Program-made: the position numbers and the translations under genes | The notes under the pieces: model-generated | The model's input: only the letters and a program-made list of their open reading frames with translations | Database searches by the model: none | What the model was told of the DNA's origin: nothing | Part shown: positions 40,383 through 53,168 of the stretch, piece by piece | Layout of the letters: every line of letters starts with the position of its first letter | Numbering within the stretch: the first letter of the stretch is position 1 | Source: Apostichopus japonicus | Taxonomy: Eukaryota; Echinodermata; Holothuroidea; Aspidochirotida; Stichopodidae | Direction of reading: 5' to 3' | Assembly (NCBI RefSeq): GCF_037975245.1 | Contig: NC_092574.1 | Coordinates: forward strand, 14,884,713 to 14,948,712 | DNA: 64,000 nt

Positions 40383-40811
40383 TGAACAATGAGTTGTTGG
40401 GAAACAGATTCTGCCATTCGCTGATTGAAGATGTTGGGTTGTATCTGCACGCATATATTGTATTCCCTCCACAAAACAAGTCGCGCAAAATAGATATCTG
40501 AGGTGTTATAGTCAATTTTTGAATATGATCTCGAAAAGTAATACGTTGATTTAATCTCAAACACACACTAAACGAAACAATCCTAAAGCCTAACGAATAG
40601 GCCTACAATGGTTCCACGCACAATATCTATGTATAGGCGTAGCGTACCTCGCATGCAATTGGTAGACAGAAATACCTGTATGAACAATGCACTGTTAGAA
40701 AACATATTCTTTCATTTGCTGATTAAAGATGGTTGGTTGTATATGCACGCATACCCGTATGTTATTTCCTTCTACAAAACAAGTCGCACAAAATAGATAT
40801 CTGAGATGTTA
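40383..40811 (+). repeat. Diverged direct duplication of about 130 bp
   Basis: Copy 1 (40383-40508) and copy 2 (40681-40811) share, in order, TGAACAATG, GCTGATT(G/A)AAGATG, GGTTGTAT, GCACGCATA, ACAAAACAAGTCGC and CAAAATAGATATCTGAG. The offset is about 300 bases and the divergence perhaps 20%. It is either an old segmental duplication or two copies of an unnamed repeat. Confidence 0.75.
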
Positions 40812-40894
40812 CTCCATTGAATTTGAGAAATCTTTCATGAAAAGATCATGAAAACGACGACGTCAACGGCAGTATATAAAACAGTGGCAAGACA

Positions 40895-41276
40895 GACTAC
40901 GACTACGATGACGATAATGACGACAAAATAATCATGACGACGACAACGAAGAAGACGGTATCGAAGGCGAGGGTGCATATGATATCGACTAAGACAACGA
41001 CGAGGGCAATAAATGGAGAACAATGACAAAAATTACCTCAATGAAATGGATTTCGAGGAAAACTACATCGACCCCAACGACATTTACCGACAACAAAGAT
41101 TGGAAACAAAATTTAACATAATCTCTAAATTAAAAAAGTAAAACGTCCTGCGTATAGTAATAGTAGCAGGCATTGTTTTAGGCAACATTATTCTATTGTC
41201 AGTTTTTGGATTATGTTGCCACTTTCTACAGAAGGATGAGAAAGGTGGAGGTTTTCTCACATATATTTTCACATGA
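40895..41276 (+). pseudogene. Broken acidic plus transmembrane reading frame
   Basis: Consecutive pieces in different frames read like one decayed protein. Bases 40895-40924 give DYDYDDDNDD. Bases 40936-40989 give DDDNEEDGIEGEG and then a stop. From the ATG at 41013 a 42-codon piece rich in Asp/Glu/Asn/Tyr runs to LKK and TAA (41139-41141). In that same frame 41142-41273 gives 44 codons with a strongly hydrophobic helix (residues about 5-27, containing IVIVAGIVLGNIILL) followed by CCHFLQKDEKGG. An acidic segment, a basic LKK, a 22-residue hydrophobic helix and a Cys/Lys-rich tail would fit a single-pass membrane protein. The GAC-rich start could also be just a simple triplet repeat. The family is not recognised. 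Confidence 0.3.
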
Positions 41277-42011
41277 TTCCTTATTAGATGCTTTTTTTTT
41301 ATGGGGTATTCACAATTAAAGCGTTCATAATAAGTTAAAATTTATCGATATTAAGAAAAACATAAGCAGAAATTGATAATTGTAGTTTGAGGATTATCCA
41401 AGTACAGCCGAACCTGGAAAATAAAAACTTTTGATATATGTACTGATTTTTGGATATGTCCAATACAATTAATCACGCTCACATGAAACTGAATTGAAAT
41501 TAAATGTCAGTAGAATTAAGTCCATTTGAAAGATGCTATTCTACTCCTATTCAACCATGATCATTCTTATTGATCAGATATGATTCACCTCTTTACAGAA
41601 AGTCTACTTTTTGTTCTAGCAAATTTACTCTCCAACCGGTTAGTTGAGCTTCGACAGGATGTTCTTTTTTATGGTGATCAATACAAGACGAAGCTGAGAA
41701 GGAATTCACTCTATCTCATATTTTACATCTAAAATTTCATACTAAAGAATCTTCATTCCACTTGAATGGTGCAAATTGGTATGAAGGATGCTTCCTCTTT
41801 TTCAAATTATTTTCCTGTTATGAGTTGAAATCGATTAGTATCAGTTTCCAAAGAGTACATTAACAGCCAGCCATTTTTAATATAGATCTTAGAGAATTAT
41901 GTTCGGAAAGTATCGTTCAAACAGAACCATGTCACAGAGTTAAAGTTCACAAAGAACAACTGGTCTATATTAAGGGAACTAAGATCTCAAATTATGATGG
42001 TCATCACAGTG
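41277..42011. other. Nothing recognised
   Basis: AT-rich flank of the CTAT array with no supported feature. Confidence 0.5.
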
Positions 42012-43632
<1,621 letters not shown>

Positions 43633-43752
43633 CATAGGATATAGGATAAGGATAAATCCATCGACATACGTTCAGGTATGGTTTATTTAAATACATATTC
43701 TAATAAAAACTGTTACCTACAAAACGAAAATTATTCCTTAGTATGTTTGTAG

Positions 43753-43942
43753 AAAATGAGAATACTTTTGATACCTCCGGCAACTACAGAGGAAAGACAT
43801 GAACAATTGGACGTATCATATAGCAGTTTATCGTCATATTTTCATTGGCATGAAACTTCACTGAATTTCCCCGGAGAATTAGCTCATTTGAAGGGTCAAG
43901 CTTTGTACACCAATCTCCTTGGAGTTTATTTGAAGCTGACCG
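43753..43942 (+). CDS. Candidate exon A, unrecognised protein
   Basis: An open frame with ATG at 43756 runs past a good donor: it ends ..CTGACCG at 43942 followed by GTAAGATC. The upstream boundary could be the acceptor ..tttgtag (43752), a second acceptor ..aactacag (43789), or a first exon starting at the ATG. The encoded piece ends LLGVYLKLT plus the first base of a codon (phase 1). The next candidate exon begins with two bases that complete it to Glu, so the phases agree. The composition is not repeat-like. I do not recognise the protein; a resemblance of LLGVYLKL to the linker before adenylyl cyclase catalytic domains was considered, but the downstream exon does not support it. Chance frames of this length are common here, so confidence is modest. 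Confidence 0.28.
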
Positions 43943-44266
43943 GTAAGATCATCCCTCAGGGGTAAATAGTTAAATGGCGATAAATTGAAGGAACGTTAGC
44001 CACTGTAACTTTAATTATAGAGAATTTGCAAGAGATTTAGGGTCTAAATAAAACTTGACTTTTTCATCATTGGTCGTTATCTTATCTTATGGAGAAGATT
44101 CTGCTAGTTGTGTTTACCAATCATAACATATTTATTCGGAAATTTAATCTAGTCTGGAAGTATTTGCCAATGGTAAAACCCGTTACAAGCGGACTAAATT
44201 TTAAAGGGTTTAGTTCATTGATATAATTTCCTGTATTCAGTTTAGATACCAAGTTAGAAGCTCAGT

Positions 44267-44333
44267 GAGAGAGAGAGAGAGAGAAAGAGAAAGAGGTGGA
44301 GAGAGGAGGAGGTGGAGGTGGAGACAGAGAGAA
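44267..44333 (+). repeat. (GA)n and GGA-rich purine tract
   Basis: About 67 bases of almost pure purine made of GA dinucleotides and GGAGGT triplets. Confidence 0.85.
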
Positions 44334-44410
44334 GACTTATAATCATTTAAAGTGATCTGATTGGTTGAAATTGAGTGTTATTTAAATCGATCACTCTCTA
44401 TTAAGAATAT

Positions 44411-44642
44411 TCACAATGTTAAGATTTAATAGAAGCGTTGGTTATGTACGTCGTTTTACGCGAACATATACAACATGGAAGGCAACGGTCTTCTAGACAG
44501 GCATGGTATAATACATTAATTAAACTAATCAGAACACTCACAATGTTATAAAGACTAAATAAATACATTTGTATATACATTCGTGTCGTGTTTCGCGAAC
44601 ATACAACATGGAAGGATAAAATTCTTCTCGGCATGGGATAAA
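44411..44642 (+). repeat. Diverged tandem duplication of about 105 bp
   Basis: Copy 1 (44411-44512) and copy 2 (44538-44642) share TCACAATGTTA, CGCGAACATA, ACAACATGGAAGG, TCTTCT and GGCATGG in the same order. Confidence 0.75.
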
Positions 44643-45014
44643 ACAGAAATACTCCCATGTTAAAGCTTCTCTGCTAATGAAATTGTAAACCAGACTTAAG
44701 AAACAGACAACATAAGAAATGTGAAGGGCAAGGATATGTGGCTCGTTATCGACAAGGCTGTTAATCACTGGCTTTCTTGCGTCTAAGCTGCCAGTCTCTC
44801 ATCGATCTTAATATTCATCTCGTTATCTACGGAAGCCTATAACTTGAATGAGACTGATGAAAAAACTCTCGCCTTGTGTTGAGCGGGAGACGTGAAGACA
44901 AATATTTGGTACGGTATATATAGGTACCAACAAACTTTTACGAAGTTACTTGAAATCGTTTAACTATATGTAACTATAGTTTTCAATAGCATAATATTTT
45001 GCAGCTAATTGTTC

Positions 45015-45240
45015 AACTCAGAACAATTTCAACCAGTTGGTGAGGAACGGCTTCCACACTCCTGTCTGCAGGGTCCGCCTCTGGAGATTTTTGATCGACA
45101 AGAAAAAACTTGATATTCGGCAATAGGATTATGTTTAAAATCCTTCTCACTGGTTTCTTCAAGCCCTATTTCAATTAAGTAGTTTCCTTGATAATTTTTT
45201 ATTGCCTCTTCTAAATTCAGCATTAAATAAGTTTAATCAC
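45015..45240 (-). pseudogene. Minus-strand coding-like frame with one frameshift
   Basis: From an ATG at 45223 the minus strand reads MLNLEEAIKNYQGNYLIEI and continues acidic to AEYQVF. A +1 shift at the following T6 run gives LVDQKSPEADPADRSVEA and then HQLVEIVLS and a stop near 45015. Both halves have protein-like composition and join at a homopolymer, which suggests either a decayed gene piece or a sequencing indel. A possible acceptor (..gaatttag) lies just inside the ATG. The family is not recognised. Confidence 0.25.
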
Positions 45241-45356
45241 ATGATTTTAATAATGCGAGTGTATGAGTCACTACAAAGGTTAAGAATGCAACACTTAACA
45301 GCTTTATTAGTACCATATGTAGACGTACTTGTTATTTAATGGAAATTTTCTTGCAG

Positions 45357-45517
45357 AACAGAGTAGATTCATTTCTTGGGATGTGTATTGGGAAAACATC
45401 ATATCCAGATGTTCAATGTCGATAGAGAGAACTAAAATTATGCTCGACATTTATATTTGTGTTATTTTCATTGCTGCAATGTCTTTGTTGTTGCTGGATT
45501 TCATGAAGACAGCTATA
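45357..45517 (+). CDS. Candidate exon B with a transmembrane segment
   Basis: A strong acceptor, aattttcttgcag (to 45356), and a strong donor, GTAAGC (45518), bound a 161-base open segment (2 bases plus 53 codons). The first two bases AA join the trailing G of exon A to give a Glu codon. The encoded piece reads EQSRFISWDVYWENI, then a Cys/Ser/Arg stretch, then a hydrophobic helix IYICVIFIAAMSLLLLDF, and ends FMKTAI in phase 0. Together with exon A it would belong to a membrane protein. Splice strength, open frame and phase match are seen directly; the gene itself is inference. Confidence 0.33.
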
Positions 45518-47117
45518 GTAAGCCCTGGATAAACAGTTTTACAAAAAAAGAAGATGTATATTATAAAAAGAGAGATTTTGTATTCAATATTCTTTTTCTC
45601 TGTTTAGTTCTCTGTTTAAGGTTGTGAAAAACAAAATAGTATAGTATTTATCACAATAACTCTTATTGTGCTTCTAACACTGAACTTTGCAGGACATGGA
45701 GGGATGCTAGGAGGGTCAAGGATGTCTTTCTGAATTTTATCTTGGCATTTATTTAGTTATTTAATGGCCTAATAAAATAATAACAATAGTAATATTCTGA
45801 CTATAATAGTTATTTACAAAGTGTCTGATTTAGCTTAACGATAGAGTTATTACCGTTAATGATACGAAACACTTTCCGCAAGCAAGTGAAGAAAGGAATA
45901 CTACACTTTTTTTGGGAGTTTCAAGCTCGAACGCTCTTCTTGAAAATTTTCTTTTGCTTTCTTATTGTGTCGTTCTGTTACTACTATACCCATCCAACAC
46001 GATAGTTTATGGATTTTCAAATTACAACTAGGAATGGAATATGGCTTATTTGTATTTTTAATTTTATATAATTTTATCCACAAACTCTCGAGACTTTACT
46101 TCAATAGGAAAAACAAAAGTCTAGTAATTACGATATTTATACCTCAGTATATATTTAATCACAGATTTGCCAGGCACTGTTAAATTTACATATAAACTAA
46201 AATTTACAATTAAGCTGTGAAACAAAAATTGTACTGAATATACAAGCATATAGTTGTGAATGGATATCAAGTGGAAAATTACATAAGAAAAAAAATGAAT
46301 ATATATATAGAAATGCCTCCAAAAGTAGAGTGAGGTCGCCGAATACGGGGTACATCCCGTTAATACCAGATTCTTTAGTTTCTCAACTAATCTGTTCTGT
46401 TGTGGCCTTTAGGTATTCATACGAATCAATAAATCGCGTGACTAAAATAACGTTAAACTTGATCCATCACTTTTGTTCTCACAAGACTTGATTTCTGCAT
46501 CAATAACAGCTGCGAGCAGAATGTCCTTACAAACGTTTTTCTCTTTAAACGCCCGGAAGGTGTGATATTCAATATACCAGCGTCCTAATTAGCAACTGTA
46601 CCCGAGGAAGTATATGACAAAAACAGAAGGATATAGACATGGAATTTCTAATAAAATGCTTTTGAAAATGATGGAATGTTACCATGTTCATCTCTACGTA
46701 TAACTATAACCATTTTCACTATAGTATTCTATTTTTGATTTTCTCTTTGTCGAGATTGATTACCACTTCGATTGGAAACAATATGCCCGAAGAAGTGAAC
46801 ATGATTTTGTTTTCTAATGAAATGAGAAATTTATTGATCAAAAAAAAAAAACGGTAGATAATTGAAATTATATGAAACATTTAACGAAGCTCTATTCTCT
46901 TTTATTGGAAACGTTCAGGAATCCACTGTAATCATTTCAATTGTCTACTTCAATAGCCACTGTATTTCGGGTACTTTTTTCTTCGTTTGTTCAACTCTTT
47001 GAACAATTTCTAATAGACAACGGAAAGCCTGGCGTAAAAAAAAACAGGAGAAAGACAAAAAAAGGAAGAAATATAACATAAGGCAGCGGTGCATTTCGAG
47101 GTCATATATATACATAC

Positions 47118-47120
<3 letters not shown>
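45518..47120. other. No further exon identified
   Basis: The 72-codon plus frame at 45965-46183 has a hydrophobic stretch, but the only nearby acceptor (..acgatag) is out of phase with exon B. The rest is AT-rich and featureless. Confidence 0.4.

Positions 47121-47174
<54 letters not shown>
47121..47174 (+). repeat. (TA)n microsatellite
   Basis: About 54 bases of uninterrupted TA. Confidence 0.93.
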
Positions 47175-47175
<1 letters not shown>

Positions 47176-47196
47176 TTGTCACAACGCCTGACATAG

Positions 47197-47422
47197 TTTG
47201 TGGTGCACAATTTTCATTATTACGTTTGGACAAACGTAACTTTCAATCCGGCAGGGTGTTTGCCCAGTAGTTTCGAAATATCTGTCATGCCACTTATCAT
47301 CAGTATAATCACAGTTCTGACAAATGAAGCTACTTTCGGTCAACGACACCTTGCAGGAATATTATGCCTAGAATCAATCGATCAATCAATCAATCAAGAA
47401 ATTATAAGCATTCTCAAAACAG
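47197..47422 (+). CDS. Weak candidate exon C
   Basis: An open segment follows ..gacatag in phase 0, matching the phase-0 end of exon B, and ends at CAG-GTCAGG in phase 1. It encodes YYVWTNVTFNPAGC, with a possible N-glycosylation site (NVT), and a hydrophobic run MPLIISIITVL. The acceptor lacks a pyrimidine tract because a TA array precedes it, and the second half carries an (AATC)n tract (47374-47398). It is weaker than exons A and B. Confidence 0.15.
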
Positions 47423-49438
47423 GTCAGGGGAAAATCAATAGTTAGCCGCTATCATTCAACGTAACAAGATCTTGCAGGTAAGATCTTAAAATTGGCAGAA
47501 ATCAATTTAAGAAGATACTAACTAAGAGAGCAAAAAAATAAAAGAGAGGACAGTTTCGTCATAGAGTGATGGGCTGATATTGACAGCCATGCAGCGAACG
47601 AAACAGATGAAAATCAAACCAAGTTCGTTGCTATATAGTGGCAATGAAATGTTATAATGAGAAATACAGAAATTGGTTTCCATTGTGTACCATAATTGTG
47701 TTGTTTTGACATTACCTACTTTGAAAGGACCAAACGTCTTTGGCATATTTTTACACAGTTTTTTTTTGTATTGGATTGCAAGCAACACTTTCTCGCTTAA
47801 CTCCGCCAATACTTATGCTACGTCATATGCATAGGCCAACACTGTTCAACGCAACACAATCTAAAAATCATGATTTTCATTTTGTATTGTAAATTGGTGT
47901 TTAATTTATGATTCATAATAATGCAGCGTATTGTTTGGGCAAGAGATCGAAGAGAATCCCTTTTTACACATCGAATGTTATCAGCTCTCTTTGGGAGAGA
48001 TCAGAAACAAAAGTAAACAAAAGGAAAAAACAATGGCTTTTAATTTCACATATTGTAATCATTTCATAACTAATACTAAATAAATGCGTTTTGCAGACAT
48101 TCTGGGAATTTATTAAATGACCGAAGAGTCAGATTTGAAAAAGGAAAAAAAAAAAACACAATATATATATCTTGATTACAATGGAAAATTTAAGGGTTTC
48201 CCAAATACGGTCAAACTTAGCTCCTTTCGTACCATTCATCATAATAAGTAATGTGAATAAATTTGAGTTCAATTCGATACTTTGATAATTTTCGTCAGAA
48301 TTGGAGATAATATGCTATCACCAACATACATTTTTGATATAATCCTTGGTATATTGCTTGGAATATATGGATCAGAACGACATTTGAGCCACTTGTCTAT
48401 TAACCTCAATTGGTTATTCATAATTATGCGCATTATTACTATATGATCAAAGAAGAACAAACATATCCTATTATAAATTGTACCACTTCAGTTATATGTT
48501 CTAATTGACTAATTCGTTAAATGGATTATTTCAATGGATAATAGTGATTGCTAATGAAAATGCTAGAAATTCATGTATCGTTAAGTCAAACCCACATTCT
48601 CATAGAAGTTATTTTATGGCGAAGATATCATTTTTATTTCTTCAAAATTTTGATGGCATTTTTTTTGGCGAACAGCATAGCAGATGATGTCATCACGTTA
48701 ATTCATCTGAAAAATGTTTTTAAAACCTTCTTTATCATTTTGAACTCGCTTATTCACAGAGAGAAATATTTCTATGACAGAAAAGTTGGTGACTTTCTTA
48801 CGTCAGAGATAATTTACTGCTTAGCAAAAGTTTCCAAATGTATCACATTTCAAGGATAAATCAACCAAGAAGCCTTGCTATAATACTAAATGAAAAAATG
48901 TAAATTTTTTGAAGAGCATATCTACAGTGATGCCATCACATACTATCCACTGTGATCCACTCCCTGGAAGAATCGAGGATGGAACCAGTCAAAAATTGTT
49001 TATATTAAAGTCAAACATATATTGTGAAAGGAACAAGATATTGAGATTGAGTTTTCATGTAAGAGCTTAGAATGTCACTTTATTAACCCCTCTTACAGCC
49101 CTGCAGAGAACTCTTACACGAAGCATCGGTAAATCTACAACAATGAGAGGTAAAACTATGCGTGATGTAATTTCAAGCCTGACATAGATTTCAATTTGGT
49201 CATAAAATTAGGTAATAGTTTGCTAGAGCAGAAATATCCTCAATATCTTCAGCTTCAATTCAATTTAATTCAAAGAAATTAAATTTCAGCTTTATAAGGT
49301 CATATAAAGTACGATAGCCGTCGGTATGAAAAACATAATGAAATTACCATTTAATAAACGAAATAAATGTTCTCATATCATTCCTTTTTCCTGTAAATAT
49401 TTCTTGTTAAAAAATAATATAATATCATTCTACTAGCC

Positions 49439-49445
<7 letters not shown>
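47423..49445. other. No supported gene
   Basis: The palindromic AAGATCTTGCAGGTAAGATC lies near 47468-47487. Minus-strand (47522-47809) and plus-strand (48548-48859) frames of 95-103 codons lack initiation or splice support. Confidence 0.4.

Positions 49446-49504
<59 letters not shown>
49446..49504 (+). repeat. (TA)n microsatellite abutting an LTR
   Basis: About 59 bases of TA directly precede the TGTAAC start of the LTR-like element. Confidence 0.93.
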
Positions 49505-49507
<3 letters not shown>

Positions 49508-50185
49508 AACGCTGTTACTGTAGAGTTGAGGAGCAATGGGGGTTCTGTGTGGACGGTGTAGAACAATTGTGGTAGTTTAAATCACCTTGGAATTATATAG
49601 CGATTATCTCTCCTGGCAATAAATAAACCAGTTGTAATTGTTGACAGATTATGACTTTTGGGGCTGCTCCTATGGATCGGCATGTGGTATCAGGCTTATC
49701 CTGGGATTGTGATGTAACATATTTCTAGGATACTCATTTGATCACATTCATCTCTGCAAAGGAGTGCAATTGTTTGGGGATGTTAGGAATGCAATGTGGC
49801 ATTTGTGTATTATGTCTTAAGCTAAGTTGTAGGGTAAAAGTTCATCATTTGTATACATGTGGGATTTCCACGTATTTAAAGGGATTTATATAAAATGCAT
49901 CACCTGCGAGGGACAGGACAGTCTACTCTGGTTGCTGTTGGAAGAAACATTCTTGATGGTAGGTTTCAGGGCAAAGTAGCCTCAAGTTTGTACAACACAT
50001 CCAGTACAACACACTTAACCTTACTGTAAGATGTTTTCCTTTCAATATATCTGTGCTAAACATACAATCACCCCTACGGATTTATTTTGTGTTCATCTTC
50101 ATTCTCTGACCAATTACAATACTACATCTTAGGCTAAAAACCCTGAATCGGCTGTCCGGCGCTACAAACAGAGGAAAGTGTTACA
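49505..50185 (+). mobile_element. Gypsy-like LTR followed by a primer-binding site
   Basis: The segment begins TGTAAC and ends GTTACA, the perfect terminal inverted hexamers and TG..CA ends typical of LTRs, over 681 bases. One base after its end comes TTGGTGCAACGGTGGGATGC, which starts with TGG as a tRNA-primed minus-strand start site should. A TATA box (TATATAAAA, 49887-49895) with a downstream GC-richer leader sits where an LTR promoter would. No gag or pol follows: about 150 bases of possible leader run to a TA array, and no second LTR is in the window. It is therefore an LTR with remnant leader, probably left after internal deletion. Confidence 0.6.
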
Positions 50186-50205
50186 TTGGTGCAACGGTGG
50201 GATGC
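50186..50205 (+). other. Retrotransposon primer-binding site
   Basis: TTGGTGCAACGGTGGGATGC directly follows the LTR end. Its TGG start would pair with the CCA end of a tRNA; the tRNA species was not determined. Confidence 0.5.
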
Positions 50206-50343
50206 TAAACAACCGAAAAAGGAAGAAAAATCGTAAGTAATAACTATAAGTGTAACCCTAGAGTGGATAGTTTAGAAGTAGCGACTGTAATGGACTCGAT
50301 TGTTCAAATACTCTTATTCGGGAAATGTGTAAATGTATAAATG

Positions 50344-50349
<6 letters not shown>

Positions 50350-50420
<71 letters not shown>

Positions 50421-50446
50421 CATACATACATACATACATACATACA
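50350..50446 (+). repeat. (TA)n(CATA)n compound microsatellite
   Basis: About 67 bases of TA followed by about eight CATA units. Confidence 0.95.
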
Positions 50447-50546
50447 TCAAGGTATTATATCCATGCTTTCTTACAGCCTCTTACAGCCTCTTGAACATAG
50501 CCAAGGAGATAACTAATAACTGAAATTTAAGTTTGCTCTGTTTCAG

Positions 50547-50704
50547 AATAATATGGTCAATAACTCTATATTACTGATACTTGTTGTCCTGTTTCACTGG
50601 AAAAAAAAGGCAAAGTTATTTTCGCAACTATCTGGACATTCGTTGTATCAAGCTATTGTACTTTTGTATTCCGAGATCATTGCCCCATATTCAAGTGAAA
50701 ATAG
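50547..50704 (+). CDS. Candidate exon D with a membrane helix
   Basis: A textbook acceptor, tttgctctgtttcag (to 50546), opens a segment read in phase 0: NNMVNNSILLILVVLFHW then KKKAK, i.e. a hydrophobic helix followed by basic residues, then SGHSLYQAIVLLYSEII. A mediocre donor, ATAG-GTGTCT, follows 50704 (phase 2), and the frame stays open to 50759. Phase does not connect simply with candidate exons C or E. Acceptor quality and composition favour a real exon, but the family is unknown and the strongest alternative is chance. Confidence 0.25.
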
Positions 50705-50785
50705 GTGTCTGAACGGTGGTTATAAGACATCAGTAATAAGTACGAAATTTAATGATTGATTTAGCTTTTTTTGTTTTACTCATAG

Positions 50786-50854
50786 AACAGTTACGTTACT
50801 AAATCAAATCAAATAGAGGGAGGAAAGTGTACTGCCTATTCTGCTCTCCCTCGG
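50786..50854 (+). CDS. Candidate exon E (23 codons)
   Basis: The pyrimidine-rich acceptor agctttttttgttttactcatag (to 50785) and the consensus donor CGG-GTAAGT bound 69 bases that are open in only one frame (phase 0 to phase 0), encoding NSYVTKSNQIEGGKC then TAYSALPR. It lies 81 bases after candidate exon D. It is short, so chance cannot be excluded. Confidence 0.22.
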
Positions 50855-53114
50855 GTAAGTATTTGAAACCACACTCACCGCGGTACTATTTTAAGAGATG
50901 CTTCTAAAAGAAGAAAAAAGTACTTCGTTTTTTTTTTTGGTTTTTAAGATTTATTTTAGCTTTCGTATAGGGGGGAGAAAAAAAGCTTGAAAAGATCATA
51001 AATATTGAGGGCTATAACCTCCCCGAGCCTAAAAAGTAATCACTTAAAAAACGGACGCGATGGGGATGGATACCTCGAGAGTCTGCTAATACCAGCCTCT
51101 TGAAGAAAGAATTTGTAATGCGAGTGTTTACTTTTCGATCACATTGGATAAGCTTGAAATATCATCCATGAAAATACTCTAAGCCAGTCATCATCATCAT
51201 GATGAGAGGTTTTGATGTAAGAAGAAGGAGAAGAGAGGAGAGGAGAGGAATGTTCCCTTCGGTAAAGAAAGAGAGAGATATGGAGAAAGATAGAGAAAGA
51301 CAGACAGATTTGCCGTAAAAATATATTAAACATCTTTATTGAAAAATAATGAAAGTTTTGATTTTGATCCATTGCTTACCATTGTTCTCGTATAAAGGCT
51401 TCTATCGTGATAGAGCAAATATTGATAGATTTCGTTTCTAGAAATTATTTATGGAGAATTCCGAAACCCGAGTGTCTGTCTTGCTTCAAATATTGTTCCC
51501 TTCGATACACATTTGTTGTTGAAGATTGATTTTCTTTCGCATCTTTTAAAGACGGATGATTTACAATCGAATTATATTAATATTCACAAATTGATTGGAT
51601 TACCGTCAATCAAACGAAGAGAATTTACAGGTCATTAAATTATTTGAATATTCATATTATCAATGAATTATTCATGGTTTGAGTCGGTACAAATTTTTTT
51701 TTCTGTGATACAGATTTCAGATAATGACCTTTGTGTGTCATTCGGGATTATTACATTATTTCATTAATTCGTTACTGGGACGAATATATACAAAATAAAA
51801 TCGGGTCTTCATCTTTCCGTTAGTGATGGATTACGTGTATGACTATCATATTTAATGGAAAACTTGCAGTTTGAATTGATAAGCACTAGAAATTTCAATG
51901 ATCAAAGCATTGTTCTATCACCTCCCCCGCCCTACGCCCCTCCTCCTCCCCCTGTATCGAATTGGCGAATATGCACTACTTGCTCGCTTAATGTATATAA
52001 ATAAAAAGGTTATAAATTTGAAGTAAGTGGCTGGAAGTTTTTTCTTAAATAATTTCTTACCTGTCCTAATATCCTATAAAAAAACCTACTTTCTATAGTT
52101 TTTTAACAATTTTCTCGGCATAATAAACATTCAAGCAGTTTAGCAATGCCCAATCGTTTAATCCTGTCAATTACGGTGTGTAATTTTTAAATGATCGCAG
52201 GAACTTGTAAAAAGAGAGATAGAAAGCAAATAATAGAATTGGCAAATCACCTTTTTTTTAACAAACATGTAGAGTGGAAGTAATTTAATCAAACAACAAC
52301 TTAACCTGTCGCTTTTGTAAATAAGTAATAAGAAGAACAGGACAAATTTGGAGAAAAAGAAAATAGCTGAAATATCTACAAATCGTGCTTCTACATATAT
52401 CTATAAACTAGCTAGTATAAAAAAAACGCATTTCCACATGTTTCCAAAGAATTAATTATTGAAGAAGAGAGACATGCTTTTGATGACAACATATTCACGT
52501 TTATATAAAGATGTTTTATCGCACCGAAGTATGTTCTGCTCATTGTCACATGGGCTTGATTTGAAATTGAAATGGATGTTCAATAACACGTCACGGAGAT
52601 AGACTAAGCATAGTTATATGTCACATAACCGGGCATATTGGCGCCAGTCTGATTAAAAACTACAATTATGCACAGATATAGGCTCACGATAGATCAAAGA
52701 TTATGTACATTTCTTAAATTAAAAATTAAAAGGAACAAATAATGCTTCAACCACGTACTTCATAACACTGAAAAAAATAAATTACTGAAAGATTGCTAAA
52801 TGGAAAGAAATGAATTATTTATGAAACGATTGTGCTTTGGAAGAGAAAGAAGTATAATAAAGTAGAAGTATAGTAGAGAAATGCAAAGTTGAAGCTAACT
52901 TTACCCAATAAGTTGATGGCCTGAAAGAGGAATGATTTGTATTACGGGAAACTTTTGATGCCTAAATTTCAAATTTAAAGAAATAAAGCGATATATTATA
53001 AGGTTACTGCTGATTTAAGGCTAAATTTCCTTTTTTTTGGAAAATGTACAATAATATTCAGACATATGAAAATTATGTTTAGTTTGTTAGGGTGTTCGCG
53101 CATATTAAGCGATA

Positions 53115-53117
<3 letters not shown>
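50855..53117. other. No recognised gene
   Basis: Contains a GA/GGA tract near 51224-51300 and C/T-rich sequence near 51920-51952. No frame is supported. Confidence 0.5.
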
Positions 53118-53163
<46 letters not shown>

Positions 53164-53168
53164 TATAT
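53118..53168 (+). repeat. (TA)n microsatellite
   Basis: About 50 bases of TA with one CATATA step. Confidence 0.9.

Larger units (their letters stand above)
43943..45356. other. Candidate intron with GA tract and a duplication
   Basis: Holds a GA-rich tract (44267-44333), a diverged direct duplication (44411-44642) and a minus-strand frameshifted frame (45015-45240), described separately. Confidence 0.4.

Noticed and set aside
43753-45517. Adenylyl cyclase assignment for candidate exons A and B
   Set aside because: LLGVYLKLTE resembles the segment before cyclase catalytic domains, but the following residues form a membrane helix instead of the conserved ERLLLSxLP region.
47522-47809. 95-codon minus frame starting LAELSEKVLLAIQYKKK
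   Set aside because: It lacks an ATG at its start and a convincing acceptor; composition is suggestive but unsupported.
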